The notes: a model not told the origin generated them from the letters alone. A stretch of 64,000 nucleotides of DNA from Eleginops maclovinus (GCF_036324505.1 NC_086368.1:248001-312000); one strand, 5' to 3'. Counted from the first letter of the stretch, positions 45,182 to 57,344 are shown. Program-made: numbers and translations.

Positions 45182-45838
45182 CCTATGCTAGCATGTTAGG
45201 CACAAAACACATGGAAAAAACGGTGCGAAAAATATGCATTAGCACTTAGCAGCTAATGCAGCAACATAAAGTTAACAGTTACCCACCTATCATGGAATGA
45301 AATAAATAAAAAATACCACGTTGTTTCTTTTCACTAGATTACTTATTTTGACTTAACATAACAGATGACTATGCTTCTATGATATGTTTCTATGATATGT
45401 TTTTAGCTGTGACACTAAATTAACCTAGCTTACTGCCAGCAACCTTGGTACACATATTTATAATATAAAGTACATTAAACTGACCTTGATTTGACTAGGT
45501 TTGCTTTAGTTTTGCTGCTGGCAGCAGTCTACTGTGTATGATCCACTGAATAGCTGCTAAGTAAATACAATAACGCTTCAAAAAATCCTAAAATATTCTT
45601 TTACAAAATTTGTATGGATGAGTTCACTATTTTGCACTTTGAGCCCCATTTCTGGTTTGTCTAGGATGAAATAGTGTGTTTGACACCGACATTTTAAGGA
45701 TTGGTCCCCCATGCTTGATGTAAGGGCATTCATAAAGCCGTCCTTAAATCAACCTTAAACGTTCGTTTTCAAAGATGTGAGAGGATGGGATGAGGGAGCG
45801 TGCATATCGGTCACCTGTCACCCTCTCCTGGACTTTAC
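45182..45838. other. unassigned DNA
   Basis: AT-rich, no gene or recognised repeat between hAT G and the hAT H fragment. Confidence 0.3.
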
Positions 45839-47228
45839 AGATGCTCTCTCTGGAGAGGAGTATGTGAGCATCTCCTACTTCAAACCAGTTCTTCACCTTC
45901 TGGCCACATCAGACCTGGCTGAAGATCAAGAGGACACTGACCTGACTAGGTCAATCAAAACCAAGGTCCTGGCATACCTCAATGATAAGTACAGTGACCC
46001 CAGCATCCAAGAGCTTTTGGATGTTGCATCATTCCTGGACCCCAGGTTCAAAACCCAATAAATCACCGCAGACAACATTCCCACCATTAAGACCCGACTC
46101 AAGACTAAAATGCTGGAATCAGCAAGGCGTGCATATAGCCAGGTTAGTAATAATTATGTATCTATGATATCAAAAACACACTTTATATGTATTTATTTAT
46201 TTGTAATCTAACTTCAATACTAATTGCTGTGTTTTTTTTGTTTTTTTTTCATCTGATAGGAGAAGAGGTCTCGTACTGAAACCACTCCGAGGCCTCAAGG
46301 TGCACAGCCCTCTGGCAAAAAGGTGAAGAAGTCTCTTCTGCCTCTCCTATGCAACTTAAAGATGTCGCTGAGGCAGAGTTAAACACTTACCTCATGACCC
46401 CTGCCATTGATGGAGAAGATGACCCCTTGGCCTGGTGGAAGGTGCACAAGATCAACTTTAAACGACTGTGCAATATGGCCCGCAAGTATCTCTGTGTCCC
46501 TGCCACTTCAGAGCGTCTCTTCCGCACTTGAGGGAATATAGTGACTTGCACTCGCTCGTCTTTAAAACCAGCTTAAGTTGACATGCTGGTTTTCCTTGCA
46601 AAAAATCTGTGAGCTCCTGAGAACTACACAGATCAATCTTTCTGGCTGACAGTGCCATACTCATTTTTCACTTTAGTATGTTGTGTGCTGCTGTTACTGA
46701 GTGAATATCACATTTCCATTAGAGTTCAAAACGTTTTTTTCCCCTTCTTTTAATAAGAACATTCACTAGTTTATTTTGTGTTGATTGGGAGTTTGATTTA
46801 CATAAAAAATGTCCAAGTGGTTAAAGCAGTTCCTGCACTTTAGTATGTGTGATGTTACTGACTGGAGATCAGTAATCTTTATTTTTTTATATTTATATCT
46901 GACTGTATATTTTATTCATTTATTTATAGACTGTCCTGTTCAGACAGTTTTTAAGAAGAGCAGTCCACATGTTTACATCATGTTTCATGAAACGTGAAAA
47001 GTTAGACATGTTTAAGAGGTAAAGCCACAGATTTGTTTCCTTTATTGTTGTAATCTCTGCTTTAAATAAATCTGATATCGTTTATGAAACAGATTGATGT
47101 ATTGCTTGTGTTTGTTGAAAAATACATGAGAAGAGGACCTTGAAAAAATAATCGCATATTAAATCGCAATTGCGATATTGAGGAAAGAAATCGCAATTAG
47201 ATTATTTTCCAACATCGTTCAGCCCTAG
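45839..47228 (+). mobile_element. hAT element H, 3' half (ZBED1-like)
   Basis: C-terminal transposase exons (about 45840-46141 and 46260-46580, with an intron bounded by GT and AG) followed by an AT-rich tail ending in CGCAATTAGATTATTTTCC and the terminus CAGCCCTAG (to 47228). The left half is absent. Confidence 0.7.
45840..46580 (+). pseudogene. hAT transposase C-terminus, ZBED1-like (hAT H)
   Basis: The first piece has DALSGEEYVSISYFKPVLHL, DTDLTRSIKTKVLAYLND and ELLDVASFLDPRFK, then a stop at 46059-46061. The second piece, after an intron, has KRSRTETTPRPQGAQ, AELNTYLMTPAID, DDPLAWWKVHKINF and YLCVPATSERLF, with a frameshift near 46340 and a stop after LFRT. These are the conserved C-terminal dimerisation blocks. 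The N-terminal BED finger and first catalytic residues are missing. Confidence 0.8.
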
Positions 47229-48173
47229 CTGTAAATGATAATAAAATACATCCACAGAACGCAACAAACCTTCCATTAACAACGAACAGTATTTGTGACT
47301 TGAGCAAAATACAATTTGAGCCTCTGTTAACTGTTTTCTTTTACAGGTTTAACTCAATGTTTACAGTGTAGCACGAATCTACCGGAACGAACGATGTCTA
47401 GAGTCACAAAATAAAAGCATAGTTATCCAAATAAAAGCTCCCCAAAATAAATACACAGTAACAAGTATTTACAAAGAAAATATGAATAGAAGTGGAATAT
47501 TTGTGAAATATAAATATGATAAATGAATACATCGGTTACTTATACACATATGAGACATAAAGGGGCTCTGTCTCTTACGTGGATGCATGATGAAGGTGCT
47601 CGTAATGTGTCTGCCAGATATTTCATTTGTTCTGAATTCCTATTAGTGTTAATTTCCGTTCATTTCCGTTCATTTTTGCAAGATCCTAAGACCCTGTTGC
47701 TACAAAAAAAGGGGAAAAAAAGAAGAAAAAAAAAAGACAAATAACATGCAGACATTGGAGAAGCACCAAATACTTCACACTCATAGTGTTTTGTTTGCCT
47801 TTTTAAATAAAATAAAAAATATTTTGAAAATTACAAATTGTGTGGGTAAAGCTGGTGGGTTGAATTAAATACGGGGGTGAAAAGAATTATACTGTAGAAT
47901 ACAGAAGTAGGCTAACTGTTGATGCCGGGGCTTTATCTGAAAACTGACAGCATAATTACATTTAATGCCCGGGACATATACTATATGTATTTAGATATGT
48001 TTTAAACAAGTTTAAATAAAAGGCTGGAGGGTTTTTGCTCTGCCAGGAACAACAAGGGGGATTTATCTCTGATTACTATAACATATCGTTTTTTAAATTC
48101 CCACTGTCACGGATAGAATCATATTGTGCAATAAATAAGAAAAATGTAATCATTTAAAAAAACGTTTTTATTT
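47229..48173. other. unassigned DNA
   Basis: AT-rich with an A-run at 47702-47740. No gene is supported. Confidence 0.3.
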
Positions 48174-48330
48174 GATCAGAATCAGAATCAGAATTACTTT
48201 ATTCATCCCAAACTGGGATTTAACAAAAAAAAAAAATTACAGCAGCGAAATGCAATATGAAGCAAAACAAAGAGTTAGAAATAGAAATAAGAAATATACA
48301 AATATAATAGTGAAATAAAATGGAATATTT
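48174..48330 (+). repeat. SINE-type tail
   Basis: AGAATCAGAATCAGAATTAC then CTTTATTCATCCCAAACTGG, an A-run, and AT-rich GAAATATACAAATATAATAG, like the tails at 17962 and 25769. Confidence 0.55.
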
Positions 48331-48369
48331 AATAAAACGGAATAAATGCTGTTTAATCCATGTGTGTTT

Positions 48370-48969
48370 TGTAGGAAATAATAATCAATATTCTGAGTAA
48401 CCACAACACTGACTTATTTTGAAATGCAATCTTATTTTGAAATGGTCAATTTGCAACCGGATGTATACAACATTGATGACGCTTAAGGCCGGACGGAAGA
48501 AGGCTGCGGGTTTGAGCGTTGTTCTCCTTAGCGGACAGAATGTAAATAAAGAGTGAATAGGAGAATCACTTGTGGAGTTATACATAAAACACACAATGAT
48601 TAATTCTCCTTATTGACGCTGTAATACCGTAAGGAGGGAGATGACCCTATGCCACGTATACACTGAACTGACCGGAAGTACTGATACGACTTGAAGCGAC
48701 CAATAGGAAGAGGCAACCACTGGACAAAGAGCAATGCAGCACAGGAAGCGGTCTCTTTTTGCTCGGACCCTCGGACAGTGAACACCTCGTGAATTCTATT
48801 CATGTTTTGGGCCTGTTCAAGTGTGAGCTACTGGGCCACAGCTGTGAAACCTTTGTAAAACCTACTACTGCATCCATTATTAAAAACTCCTTTTATAACT
48901 TTTAAGGGAGGTTTGCTTTCTTTCTTTTAAATCGACTCCTGGGCTTCGAATAAACGAACAATTCCTACA
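48370..48969 (+). repeat. LTR of a BEL/Pao-like retroelement (5' LTR)
   Basis: A 600-bp segment beginning TGTAGGAAAT and ending ATTCCTACA, an inverted-end pair. It contains GAATAAACG near its end (polyadenylation signal) and is followed at once by a primer-binding-like sequence. The other LTR is not in the window, so a target duplication cannot be checked. Assignment to BEL rests on the following sequence and on the gag-pol seen from 59995. Confidence 0.65.
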
Positions 48970-48972
48970 ATT

Positions 48973-48990
48973 TGGTGACCCCGACGTGCC
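48973..48990 (+). promoter_or_regulatory. primer-binding site of the LTR element
   Basis: TGGTGACCCCGACGTG lies 3 bp after the LTR end, where a tRNA primer would pair. This TGG-starting sequence is the pattern expected for BEL or Gypsy retroelements. Confidence 0.65.
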
Positions 48991-50094
48991 AGGACAGACG
49001 GGGATTGGAGGGAGAGACGACGCATCCTCAAGGCACTCACAGGCGCCATTAAAACACGGTAAGCAGAGCCAGTTAATTTCAAAATCTGCATAGCTTAGAT
49101 AGCACTTTTAGATGTGAGTGCCTGGAGGTGGGTCGATTATCCTAACATAACAGTCTATTTAAAGTTAAAAAGTGAAAATATATATTGAAAAACTTCGGTG
49201 CGGTCCTGGGTTTTGCAAAACGTTTTTTTGTTCGTTTGTTTTGTTTTGTTTGTCTTTGTTTGTCCTTTTTACGCCGGAATTAGAAAGAGATTTAGGTAAA
49301 AATGAATACGTAAATATCGATTAGAGTTCGGTAACGTAGTGCTAATTAAAGTTTGGCAGCGTAGATCCAGATTAAAGTTCTGGAGCATATTTCGACATTG
49401 ATAGTATAATTTTTATGAGAAAGTAAGTTAAAAAAGTCCTAATGGGTTAAGGCCTGATCGATAGAGTGATTAGTGATTGAGTCAGTAAACGTAATCTTTG
49501 CGACAGAATTACGTTGAGAGTTGTGACGACATTCCAATAGTCTCTGATTAGCGTGTTGCCTTATTGAACAGTCATAGCTGGTAAATAGTGTTAATATTAA
49601 AAGGAAGACCACTCGGCCAAAAGAGGCGTAGTACTCGGTGTTAAAGTCCCTGAGACTACTGTTTGTTGAAGGGAGGTGATCAGTGAGAGTGCACCGGTTA
49701 GAGTCCGGCCTTCTACACTGACTCTGGAACTTAACAAAGCATAGTTCATAGATTTAGACAAGATTGGATAAAGTTCGATGTTGTCAAAGTCAACGGGAAG
49801 TTATAAGGTTAGAGTCCCCTTTTCCGCGTTGTTTTGACAAATACTTAAATTGTTAGGGCATGGAGAGTTAAGAATATCTAAATTGTTAGTGTAGGGTTAA
49901 GTGTTATGTGTAATCTTAGGCAAGGAGATTTTAAAAACGGGCAGCGTTGGGCTTTTTTGAACTGTGCTGTTCTGCTTGAATCGATCTGAAAACGTGGTGT
50001 GTATTTTCCTTCCCGAGAGTCCTTTGTCTTTAAATCTTACGCGAGGGGTTTTAGACAATAGGCTAATCCAGTTAGCATGGTCTGTTATCATCAG
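48991..50094 (+). other. retroelement leader region
   Basis: No open frame is supported. Repeated phrases such as TTAGAGTTCGG, ATTAAAGTTTGG and ATTAAAGTTCTG resemble untranslated leader sequence. It is interrupted at 50095 by hAT I. Confidence 0.5.
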
Positions 50095-50844
50095 CAGGGC
50101 TGGACTGGCTATCTGGCGTACCGGGCAAATCCCGCCAGGCCCTCCAACGTTTTGGGCCTTCCCAGGGCTGGAAACAAAACATACATTATATATATTATAT
50201 TTTTTATTGATTGCGACGGTAAAAACATGACACATCGTGGCCCATTGGATGCTTCTCTTGAGGCACATTTGGCTAGTCCAATGAAATTCCTTGGTTCTCG
50301 AAGGTCCGCCCCTCCCTAGAGGCCCTCACTTGACCCAAGTCATCACCTCAAATTTTGTAAGCGAATGGTGGAGGATAGAGAGGTCGCAAGATGGAGAAAC
50401 AAAAGAGTGGCCATGAGAAGCGAATGGAAAAGAGAAAGCAAAAACTAAAGACGACGCAGCAAAATGTGCAAAAATCACCCACTTATTCAAAAGCACAAGC
50501 TCGACTTCAGGTTCGGGTAGTGGGGCTGCTGCTGGGGCCGTGGGAGATGATGGGGAACCAGGCAGCTCAACCTCGGGTTCGGGCGGTGGCAGAGGAGGAG
50601 GAGACGGAGAGACGAGAGTCACGAGACGTGACTCAGCAGGGAGAGATTGAGGTTAGAATTCAGCTCAACACACCCGCTAGCTAGCCAATGCAGTGTAGCT
50701 ATTCACCGCTTCGGCGTTTCGTTTCCCATTTATTGCCTGAAACCGAGACCAAGTTGTCATTTTGACTTTATCAAATCAGTCACAAACATGTACCCATTTG
50801 ATATATTTTCATGCACTTCTCTTGTAATGTTGCGCCAGCATATA

Positions 50845-52448
50845 CAGTGGGGCAAAAAAGTATTTAGTCAGCCACCAATTGTGCAAGTTCTCCCATTTAA
50901 AAAGATGAGAGAGGCCTGTCATTTTTATCATAGGTATACCTCAACTATGAGAGACACAATGAGAAAAAAAAATCCAGGAAATCACATTGTCTGATTTTTA
51001 ATGAATTAATTGGTAAATTCCTCTGTAAAATAAGTATTTGGTCACCTACAAACAAGCAAGATTTCTGGCTCTCACAGACCTGTAACTTCTTCTTTAAGAG
51101 GCTCCTCTGTCCTCCACTCGTTACCTGTATTAATGGCACCTTTTTGAACTCGTTATCAGTATAAAAGACACCTGTCCACAACCTCAAACAGTCATACTCC
51201 AAACTCCACTATGGCCAAGACCAAAGAGCTGTCAAAGGAGACCAGAGACTAAATTGTAGACCTGCACCAGGCTGGGAAAACTGAATCTGCAATAGGTAAG
51301 CAGCTTGGTGTGAAGAAATCAACTGTGGGAGCAATTATTAGAAAATGGAAGACATACAAGACCACTGCTAATCTCCCTCGATCTGGGGCTCCACGCAAGA
51401 TCTCACCCCGTGGGGTCAAAATGATCACAAGAACGGTGAGCAAAAATCCTAGAACCACACGGGGGGACCTAGTGAATGACCTGCAGAGAGCTGGGACCAA
51501 AGTAACAGAGGCTACCATCAGTAACACACTACGCCGCCAGGGACTTAAATCCTGCAGTTCCAGACGTGTCCCCCTGCTTAAGCCAGTACATGTCCAGGCC
51601 CGTCTGAAGTTTGCTAGAGGGCATTTGGATGATCCAGAAGAGGATTGGGAGAATGTCATATGGTCAGATGAAACCAAAATAGAACTTTTTGTAAAAACTC
51701 AACTCGTCGTGTTTGGAGGAGAAAGAATGCAGAGTTGCATCCAAAGAACACCATACCTACTGTGAAGCATGGGGGTGGAAACATCATGCTTTGGGGCTGT
51801 TTTTCTGCAAAGGGACCAGGACGACTGATCCGTGTAAAGGAAAGAATGAATGGGGCAATGTATCGTGAGGTTTTGAGTGAAAACCTCCTTCCATCAGCAA
51901 GGGCACTGAAGATGAAGCGTGGCTGGGTCTTTCAGCATGACAATGATCCCAAACACACCGCCAGGGCAACGAAGGAGTGGCTTCGTAAGAAGCATTTCAA
52001 GGTCCTGGAATGGCCTTGCCAGTCTCCAGATCTCAACCCCATAGAAAATCTTTGGAGGGAGTTGAAAGTCCGTGTTTCCCAGCGACAGCCCCAAAACATC
52101 ACTGCTTTAGAGGAGATCTGCATGGAGGAATGGGCCAAAATACCAGCAACAGTGTGTGAAAACCTTGTGAAGACTTACAGAAAACGTTTGACCTCTGTCA
52201 TTGCCAACAAAGGGTATATAACAAAGTATTGAGATGAACTTTTGTTATTGACCAAATACTTATTTTCCACAATAATTTGAAAATAAATTCATTAAAAATC
52301 CTACAATGTGATTTTCTGGATTTTTTTTTCTCATTCTGTCTGTCATAGTTGAGGTATACCTATGATAAAAATTACAGGCCTCTCTCATCTTTTTAAATGG
52401 GAGAACTTGTACAATTGGTGGCTGACTAAATACTTTTTTGCCCCACTG
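50845..52448 (+). mobile_element. Tc1/mariner transposon with long TIRs
   Basis: A 1604-bp element flanked by TA (50843-50844 and 52449-52450). The ends start CAGTGGGGCAAAAAAG and finish CTTTTTTGCCCCACTG, with inverted repeats of about 148 bp (to about 50992, from about 52301). A transposase gene lies between. High similarity of the two ends suggests a fairly young copy, but the gene is broken. Confidence 0.95.
51211..52232 (+). pseudogene. Tc1-like transposase, one stop and one frameshift
   Basis: DD34E transposase of about 340 codons. MAKTKELSKETRD starts at 51211, then a TAA (51250-51252). Helix-turn-helix parts have [20 protein letters not shown] and a GRPR-like RSGAPRKIS; the core has [11 protein letters not shown] (first Asp), [12 protein letters not shown] (second Asp) and [10 protein letters not shown] (Glu). 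A one-base loss near 51692 shifts the frame between the first Asp and the rest. It ends with a TGA at 52232. Confidence 0.93.
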
Positions 52449-53540
52449 TATAAATCTTCCATTTGTCGAGCTGTTACAAGGTCATGTGATGTGTTTCAAG
52501 TTATGCTAGTGCCGTCCGGTCTAGAAATACCCTAGCTAGCTAGGCAGATTAGCTATTCACTGCTTCGGCGTTTTTCCCATTTATTGCCTGAAACTAAGAC
52601 TAAATGTGTCGCCCCCACTCTCTCAAATCAGTCACAAATATGTACCGATTTATTTTCGTACACCTTTCTTGTATTGTTTTGACAGCTTATAGAAATCTTC
52701 CATTTGTCTTGAGCTGTCAGCTGTCACAAGGACGACATGTGCTGTGTCTTGTAATTGCTAGTGCGTGTTAGTTATGGCATCCCCTCTTTCACTTTCTCAA
52801 ATCCAACAAATATCTTATTTCTACTCTACTGCTTGTCGTGTCTTGTGCAACTGTGATTTTATACAAAATGTATTTTTGTAATATTTTCCTTCTGTAATGG
52901 CATGCCACGTCATTATCAAGACATCTCGTATTATCTTAAGTTTTCTGCCTATTTGCACGGTAGATGGATAGGTAAGAAGCTGACTAGCCGTGCTACTGTT
53001 TAGGAATAGCTGATAGCTACGCGCTCACTCCAATTTGCATGACATGTAAAAACATGGTATATTAGCTTTGTTGTTGGCAATGTGTATCTGATATTTTAAT
53101 CGTGTCTTTATGAGTTGCATTTTCCTGTGGTGGTCATGGATAGGCTATCCTACCATTCAAACACGTGGTGTTCTGGAAAGCATTAAAGCAATGGATGTTT
53201 CAATTTCTTCATGGTTGAGACAACGCAGTTGGATGTTTCAAGGCGTATTGTACACGGAACTTTAACAGGTTATGTTGGAAGCCTAAGCAATAAGAAGCGG
53301 TCACTTGGTTTTGCTGTGGTGAAAAAAATGACGAGTGTCCGAAAAAAAAACACTGTTAGACATAATGACTAGCTTACGCTCTTTTGATCTGTCTCAAGTT
53401 GCATTACAGTTTATGCCTAGACAACTAGAAACGTTTTGGTAAATATTGCTATATATATATATATATATTTTAAAAAATGGCGCTTGGCCGTTGGGTGATC
53501 AAAAGTGCCCGGGCCCTTTTCAGATGCCAGTCCAGCCCTG

Positions 53541-54290
53541 CTCCCATGGCTTTTCGAAGAACATCTGCAGCAGTTGAGCTATGGCTTTCTCCGGTCGAAT
53601 ATTCCCAACTCCTTCCGCCACACCGACTAGCCTGCAGTTATCCCTCCGTTGTCGGGACTCTAAATCTTCAGTTTTGTCCATCAACCTGTTTACTTGTGAG
53701 GACAGCGTAGTAACTTTAGCTAAACCCGGTTAGCATAGCAATTAGTCCCCTCCTCAAGGTCTTCAATGCGCGTTACAAAAGTTGTGTTCTCCTTCCTGAC
53801 ATCTTCAATAACCTTAGTAAACTCTGTGCGTACATTGAAGGTTTCTGATCTTATGTCCCTCGACAAGTTGTCTATTTTTATGTGCAGTTCACCTGCAGCC
53901 GGCGTCACAGTTGAGTTGATCTTAGTTGGCACACACTGCTCAGTCCGTTTTAAGGCGGCCATGATTGTCTCTGCATCCGACAGCGGCTCCGCTGCACCGG
54001 CTGTGACCTTCTCAGGTGAGTCCGCAGCATCATGGGCTGGCTTCAGTCTTTGGCCCTTCAGCATTTTTAGAAGTTTTTATGCACAACCAAATCAAAACAC
54101 AGTCATTTTAGGGACACATTTGTCCCACGGCAGCAAGAAAAGAGGCGAAAATAACTTTCAAAATGCTCTTTCCAAGCAGAGCTCAAAAACTGCAACCTCA
54201 CATGTCACTGCTCCTACGTCACCCCCCAGCTTGCGGAGTCTTTTGACTAAACGCGTTATATGGAAGCCCATTTCCGCCAGACAAGAAAAG
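53541..54290 (-). mobile_element. L1 5' end fragment, minus strand
   Basis: The 5' region and ORF1 start of an L1-type LINE reading leftward, cut at 53540 by the end of hAT I. Confidence 0.6.
53545..54064 (-). pseudogene. L1 ORF1p-like protein, N-terminal part
   Basis: MLKGQRLKPAHDAADSPEKV begins at 54064. A coiled-coil stretch IKIDNLSRDIRSETFNVRTE and VIEDVRKENTTFVTRIEDLE follows, then a frameshift near 53725, then LMDKTEDLESRQRRDNCRLV (the start of the RRM-like part) and RPEKAIAQLLQMFF. It is the same protein class as 2557-3356 but a different L1 family. Truncated at the hAT I border. Confidence 0.75.
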
Positions 54291-54297
54291 TAAATAT

Positions 54298-54408
54298 TCA
54301 AAATTATGAGATAAAAAGTCATAATTATGAGATAAAAAAGTCGAAATTATGAGATAAAAAGTCATAATTATGAGATAAAAAAGTCGAAATTATGAGATAA
54401 AAAGTGCG
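54298..54408. repeat. minisatellite AATTATGAGATAAAAAGTC
   Basis: Five direct copies of a ~21-bp unit AATTATGAGATAAAAAGTC with alternating AT or GA ends, beside the L1 5' end. This is a tandem array with no spacers. Confidence 0.9.
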
Positions 54409-54827
54409 CATGCGCCTCAATGGCAGTGTTTTCAATGGTCCCTTCATTCATCATCTCGCTGCCTAACCACGCTCACAATATGCAATCCTAAATGAGGTAA
54501 CTATAGGTGACTTTAGTTAGATTGGATGTTAGACGTAATCTTTACGTCTTTTAGTCTGTCGTTGCTGTTAATTTAGCTTCGGATATGTGAATATGTCATT
54601 GAACCCATAAAGTTTTGTTGTAACGTTCACGCCACTAAATGGTGTCCCTGAAATGACAAGTGTGTGTTAACCGTGTGTTAACTTTACTGCGGCAGTCAGT
54701 AGCTTTATTTTACTCGAAGGCGGTTACAATACCATATCAGCCTAAACATATCTCTGTAACCAAGAGTTGGTAAGTCAAATATTGTCATAGCTATATCCTA
54801 CTGTTAATTAAACGTGACGCTGTGAAG
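54409..54827. other. unassigned DNA
   Basis: No gene or repeat is recognised. It lies between the minisatellite and hAT J. Confidence 0.3.
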
Positions 54828-54835
54828 ACCTAAAG
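54828..54835. repeat. left 8-bp target-site duplication of hAT J
   Basis: ACCTAAAG, repeated exactly at 57304-57311. Confidence 0.95.
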
Positions 54836-57303
54836 CAGGGGTCTCCAACCTTTTCCCCTCTGAGAGCTACCTCTAAAGAAAAAAAATTACGGAGAGCTAC
54901 TTGTGTTTTATATCATGTGTAACATTTATTCACACGTATCTAAATCCCTGAATAAGGTTTCGTTTGGCACAAGCATATACGGAACATACATCCAACACTC
55001 ACTATTTGTGTAAGAACATTAATACTCAAATTAAACTCAAAGTATGCATGTCAAAACATTTCTTTCTCTTTTCAACAACATTTTTTTTTTGCATGAACAT
55101 TTTCAAAATATTGGCATCCAATACTCACACTCAAAATACAGAAATGTAACTAAATATGTATCAGTATGCATGTCTATGCATTTCTTTCTTTTCAGCTATC
55201 ACTGATAAACTCACATTTTTTGCATAACATTTACAAAACACTGACCTCTAATACTCACACTTTGTGTGAAAACATAGCCCAAATTGAACTCATCAGCATA
55301 TGCATTTCTTTATCTGTTCAAACTATAAAACACATTAAACTCACATTTTTTGCATAACATTTACAAAACACTGACACTTTGTCAAAACATAACTCACACC
55401 TTTGAAATCACATAGGTTATTATTGATGTTGAACAATTATAACTTCTTAACTTTGTCCACATCACACTTTCAGTAATTTATTCACTAGCCTCATTCAGTC
55501 AAGCACCTTTAGTTAGTGAGATACCTGGCACATGGTGCCAACAAGAGAGCTGTATGCTGGAATATACCCACTTAGGTTCACTCTTATGGAGTCTTTCAAA
55601 TGTTCATCTGTCAGTCTTGTTCTGAACTTAGATTTGATGAAATTCATGTCAGAAAAAGAAGATTCACAGAGGTATGTAGACCCAAACAAAGCAGCTGTCT
55701 TCAGAGCTGCTTGACACAGATTCTTATAGTTTTCTGGCTCAACCAAGCTCCAGAAATGTTCAGCATGCTGTTTAGATTTCAGCTGTATGTCGTTTTGGAG
55801 GTTTAAAAGTTCCATTTCCATTTCCACGGGATCGATACAGAAAAGGTCTGCCATCTGCCCAGAAATCTGACTAATGTCCACATTCATGAATGGGTTGGCA
55901 ATTAATGTCACACAGGGCTCAAGTCTCTCAAAGTCTCTGAACCTGTCTGTAAACTCCTGGCCAAGCTTGATCAAGAGGTCACAGTACTTCTCTGTGTTCA
56001 AAGCATCAGCTACCCCTGCATGGGTTTCCAAAACCTTTGTGACAGAGGGGAAATGCAGGAATCTTTTGGCCTTCAACTGCTGGATGAAAAAAGCCAGTTT
56101 TGCGCTGAACGCGTTAACAGCACTAATCATGTTGCAGACGTCTTTCTCTTTACTTGCAACTGTACGTTCAAGTTATTCATTTTCTCAGTTACATCTGTCA
56201 AAAACGCAAGATCAAGGACCCACACTGCATCAGATAACAAGGTGGTGTCCTCCCCCCTCTCTTCCAAGAAAATCTTGATTTCACCCAGCAAAGAAAAGAA
56301 ACGTTGCAGTACTTTACCCTTACTGAGCCATCTGATGTCAGTGTGGAGCAGGAGATCTCCATAGGCCACAGTGCATTCCTCCAGGAATTGCTTGAAGGTC
56401 CTGTGTTGCTTAGCCTTTGCTCTGATGGAGTTGATAATCTTGACAACCGGCTCCATGACATGTTCAAATCCCATGACCTTCGCGCATAAAGCCTGTTGGT
56501 GAATTATGCAATGGTAGGCCAGAAATGGCGGAAACTCCGGGTCTGCTTTGCATCGGGCAATAAATCCAGAGTGACGACCTGTCATCGCTGGTGCTCCGTC
56601 AGTGGTTAGTACAAGCAGTAGCCTTCTGTGCTGGTCTGGTAAAAACAGACTGCTGTCGTAGCTGTATTTTCAGGTCCTTTATCTTTTCTTTTCGTAGATT
56701 GCTACCAGCGGGAAAGTTCCATGAGAAGGTGTTGTGGACTGTGGTGAAATGGCGCTCCACATTGCATTTTTTACCGACCGCCATGCTTACTCCACAGATC
56801 AAACAAACACACTTGTCCTTTTACACTTGTGAAACAAAAGTCTATTTCCCAATTCTCGTGAAAAAAGTATGTTTTCCGCCTCTTGTTGCATTCAGCGGCC
56901 ATGGTCAAGCTAATGCCGCGTTCGGTGTTTGCCGCGTTTACATCGGAGGTCGGAGGTCGGAACTGGGAGTGACGTCACATTCGAGGTCGGAAAGTCGGAA
57001 AAGATGGACGCGCCTTGTTTACAGATTTAGCAATTACCTCGGGTTAGCCATTGTTAGCAATACCGTTTGATAACAGCGCTCTGTGTCATATTTTGTGAAA
57101 ACAAATATCGTAGCAACATATCTTCAGATAGAAGATGAGCGGTACTTTATGTACAGGTGACAAATAAAATTGGCATATTATGAAAATTTGTGTTTAAATC
57201 TTATATACACAGTCTATGGTTTAAATGTAAACTATTTGGCGAGCTACTTTGAAGGGGGCGGCGAGCGACTGGTAGCTCGCGAGCGACGTGTTGGAGACAG
57301 CTG
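54836..57303 (-). mobile_element. hAT element J (GTF2IRD2-like), internally deleted
   Basis: A 2468-bp element with ends CAGGGGTCTCCAACC and TGTTGGAGACAGCTG and a perfect 8-bp duplication ACCTAAAG. The transposase is on the minus strand and lacks a central block. The ends and subterminal GGTAGCTC...GAGCTACT match the pattern of element G, so G-type transposase may have moved it. Confidence 0.93.
55513..56902 (-). pseudogene. hAT transposase, GTF2IRD2-like, with internal deletion (hAT J)
   Basis: Starts near 56902 (MAAECNKRRKTYFFHENWEI), then a frameshift near 56800 and the finger ICGVSMAVGKKCNVERH. At about 56615 the frame jumps straight from FTRPAQKATA to TTDGAPAMTGRHSGF, so a block of roughly 150-200 codons that includes the first catalytic acidic residue is missing. 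HCIIHQQALCAK and LLHTDIRWLSKGKVLQRF follow, a frameshift near 56150, then DVSQI-type linker and the C-terminal TYLCESSFSDMNFIK. It ends at 55513. Confidence 0.85.
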
Positions 57304-57344
57304 ACCTAAAGCATGCGGCAATACAGATATTTTAACGTTACGTG

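Larger units (their letters stand above)
50677..52790. repeat. tandem duplication split by the Tc1 element
   Basis: Unit 1 is 50677-50844 plus 52449-52530; unit 2 is 52532-52790. Shared blocks: TTCGGCGTTT, CCCATTTATTGCCTGAAAC, TCAAATCAGTCACAAA and ATCTTCCATTTGTC. The Tc1 insertion lies inside unit 1, so the duplication came first. Confidence 0.85.
50095..53540 (+). mobile_element. hAT element I, internally deleted, ZMYM-like, with nested Tc1
   Basis: Left end CAGGGCTGGACTGG (50095); right end CCAGTCCAGCCCTG (to 53540). A short exon at 50391-50470 (MEKQKSGHEKRMEKRKQKL) resembles the start of ZMYM-type hAT proteins, but no catalytic core remains. A ~250-bp tandem duplication lies inside, into one unit of which a Tc1 inserted. 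The flanks (ATCATCAG and CTCCCATG) do not match, so one side may be rearranged. Confidence 0.65.

Noticed and set aside
49897..50268. Minus-strand open frame, 123 codons
   Set aside because: Spans the leader/hAT I border, so it is chimeric; no family recognised.
53766..54293. 175-codon plus-strand open frame
   Set aside because: Opposite strand of the L1 ORF1 fragment, which has a recognisable coiled coil.
54298..54408. CRISPR-like array
   Set aside because: Direct tandem units without unique spacers; eukaryotic minisatellite.
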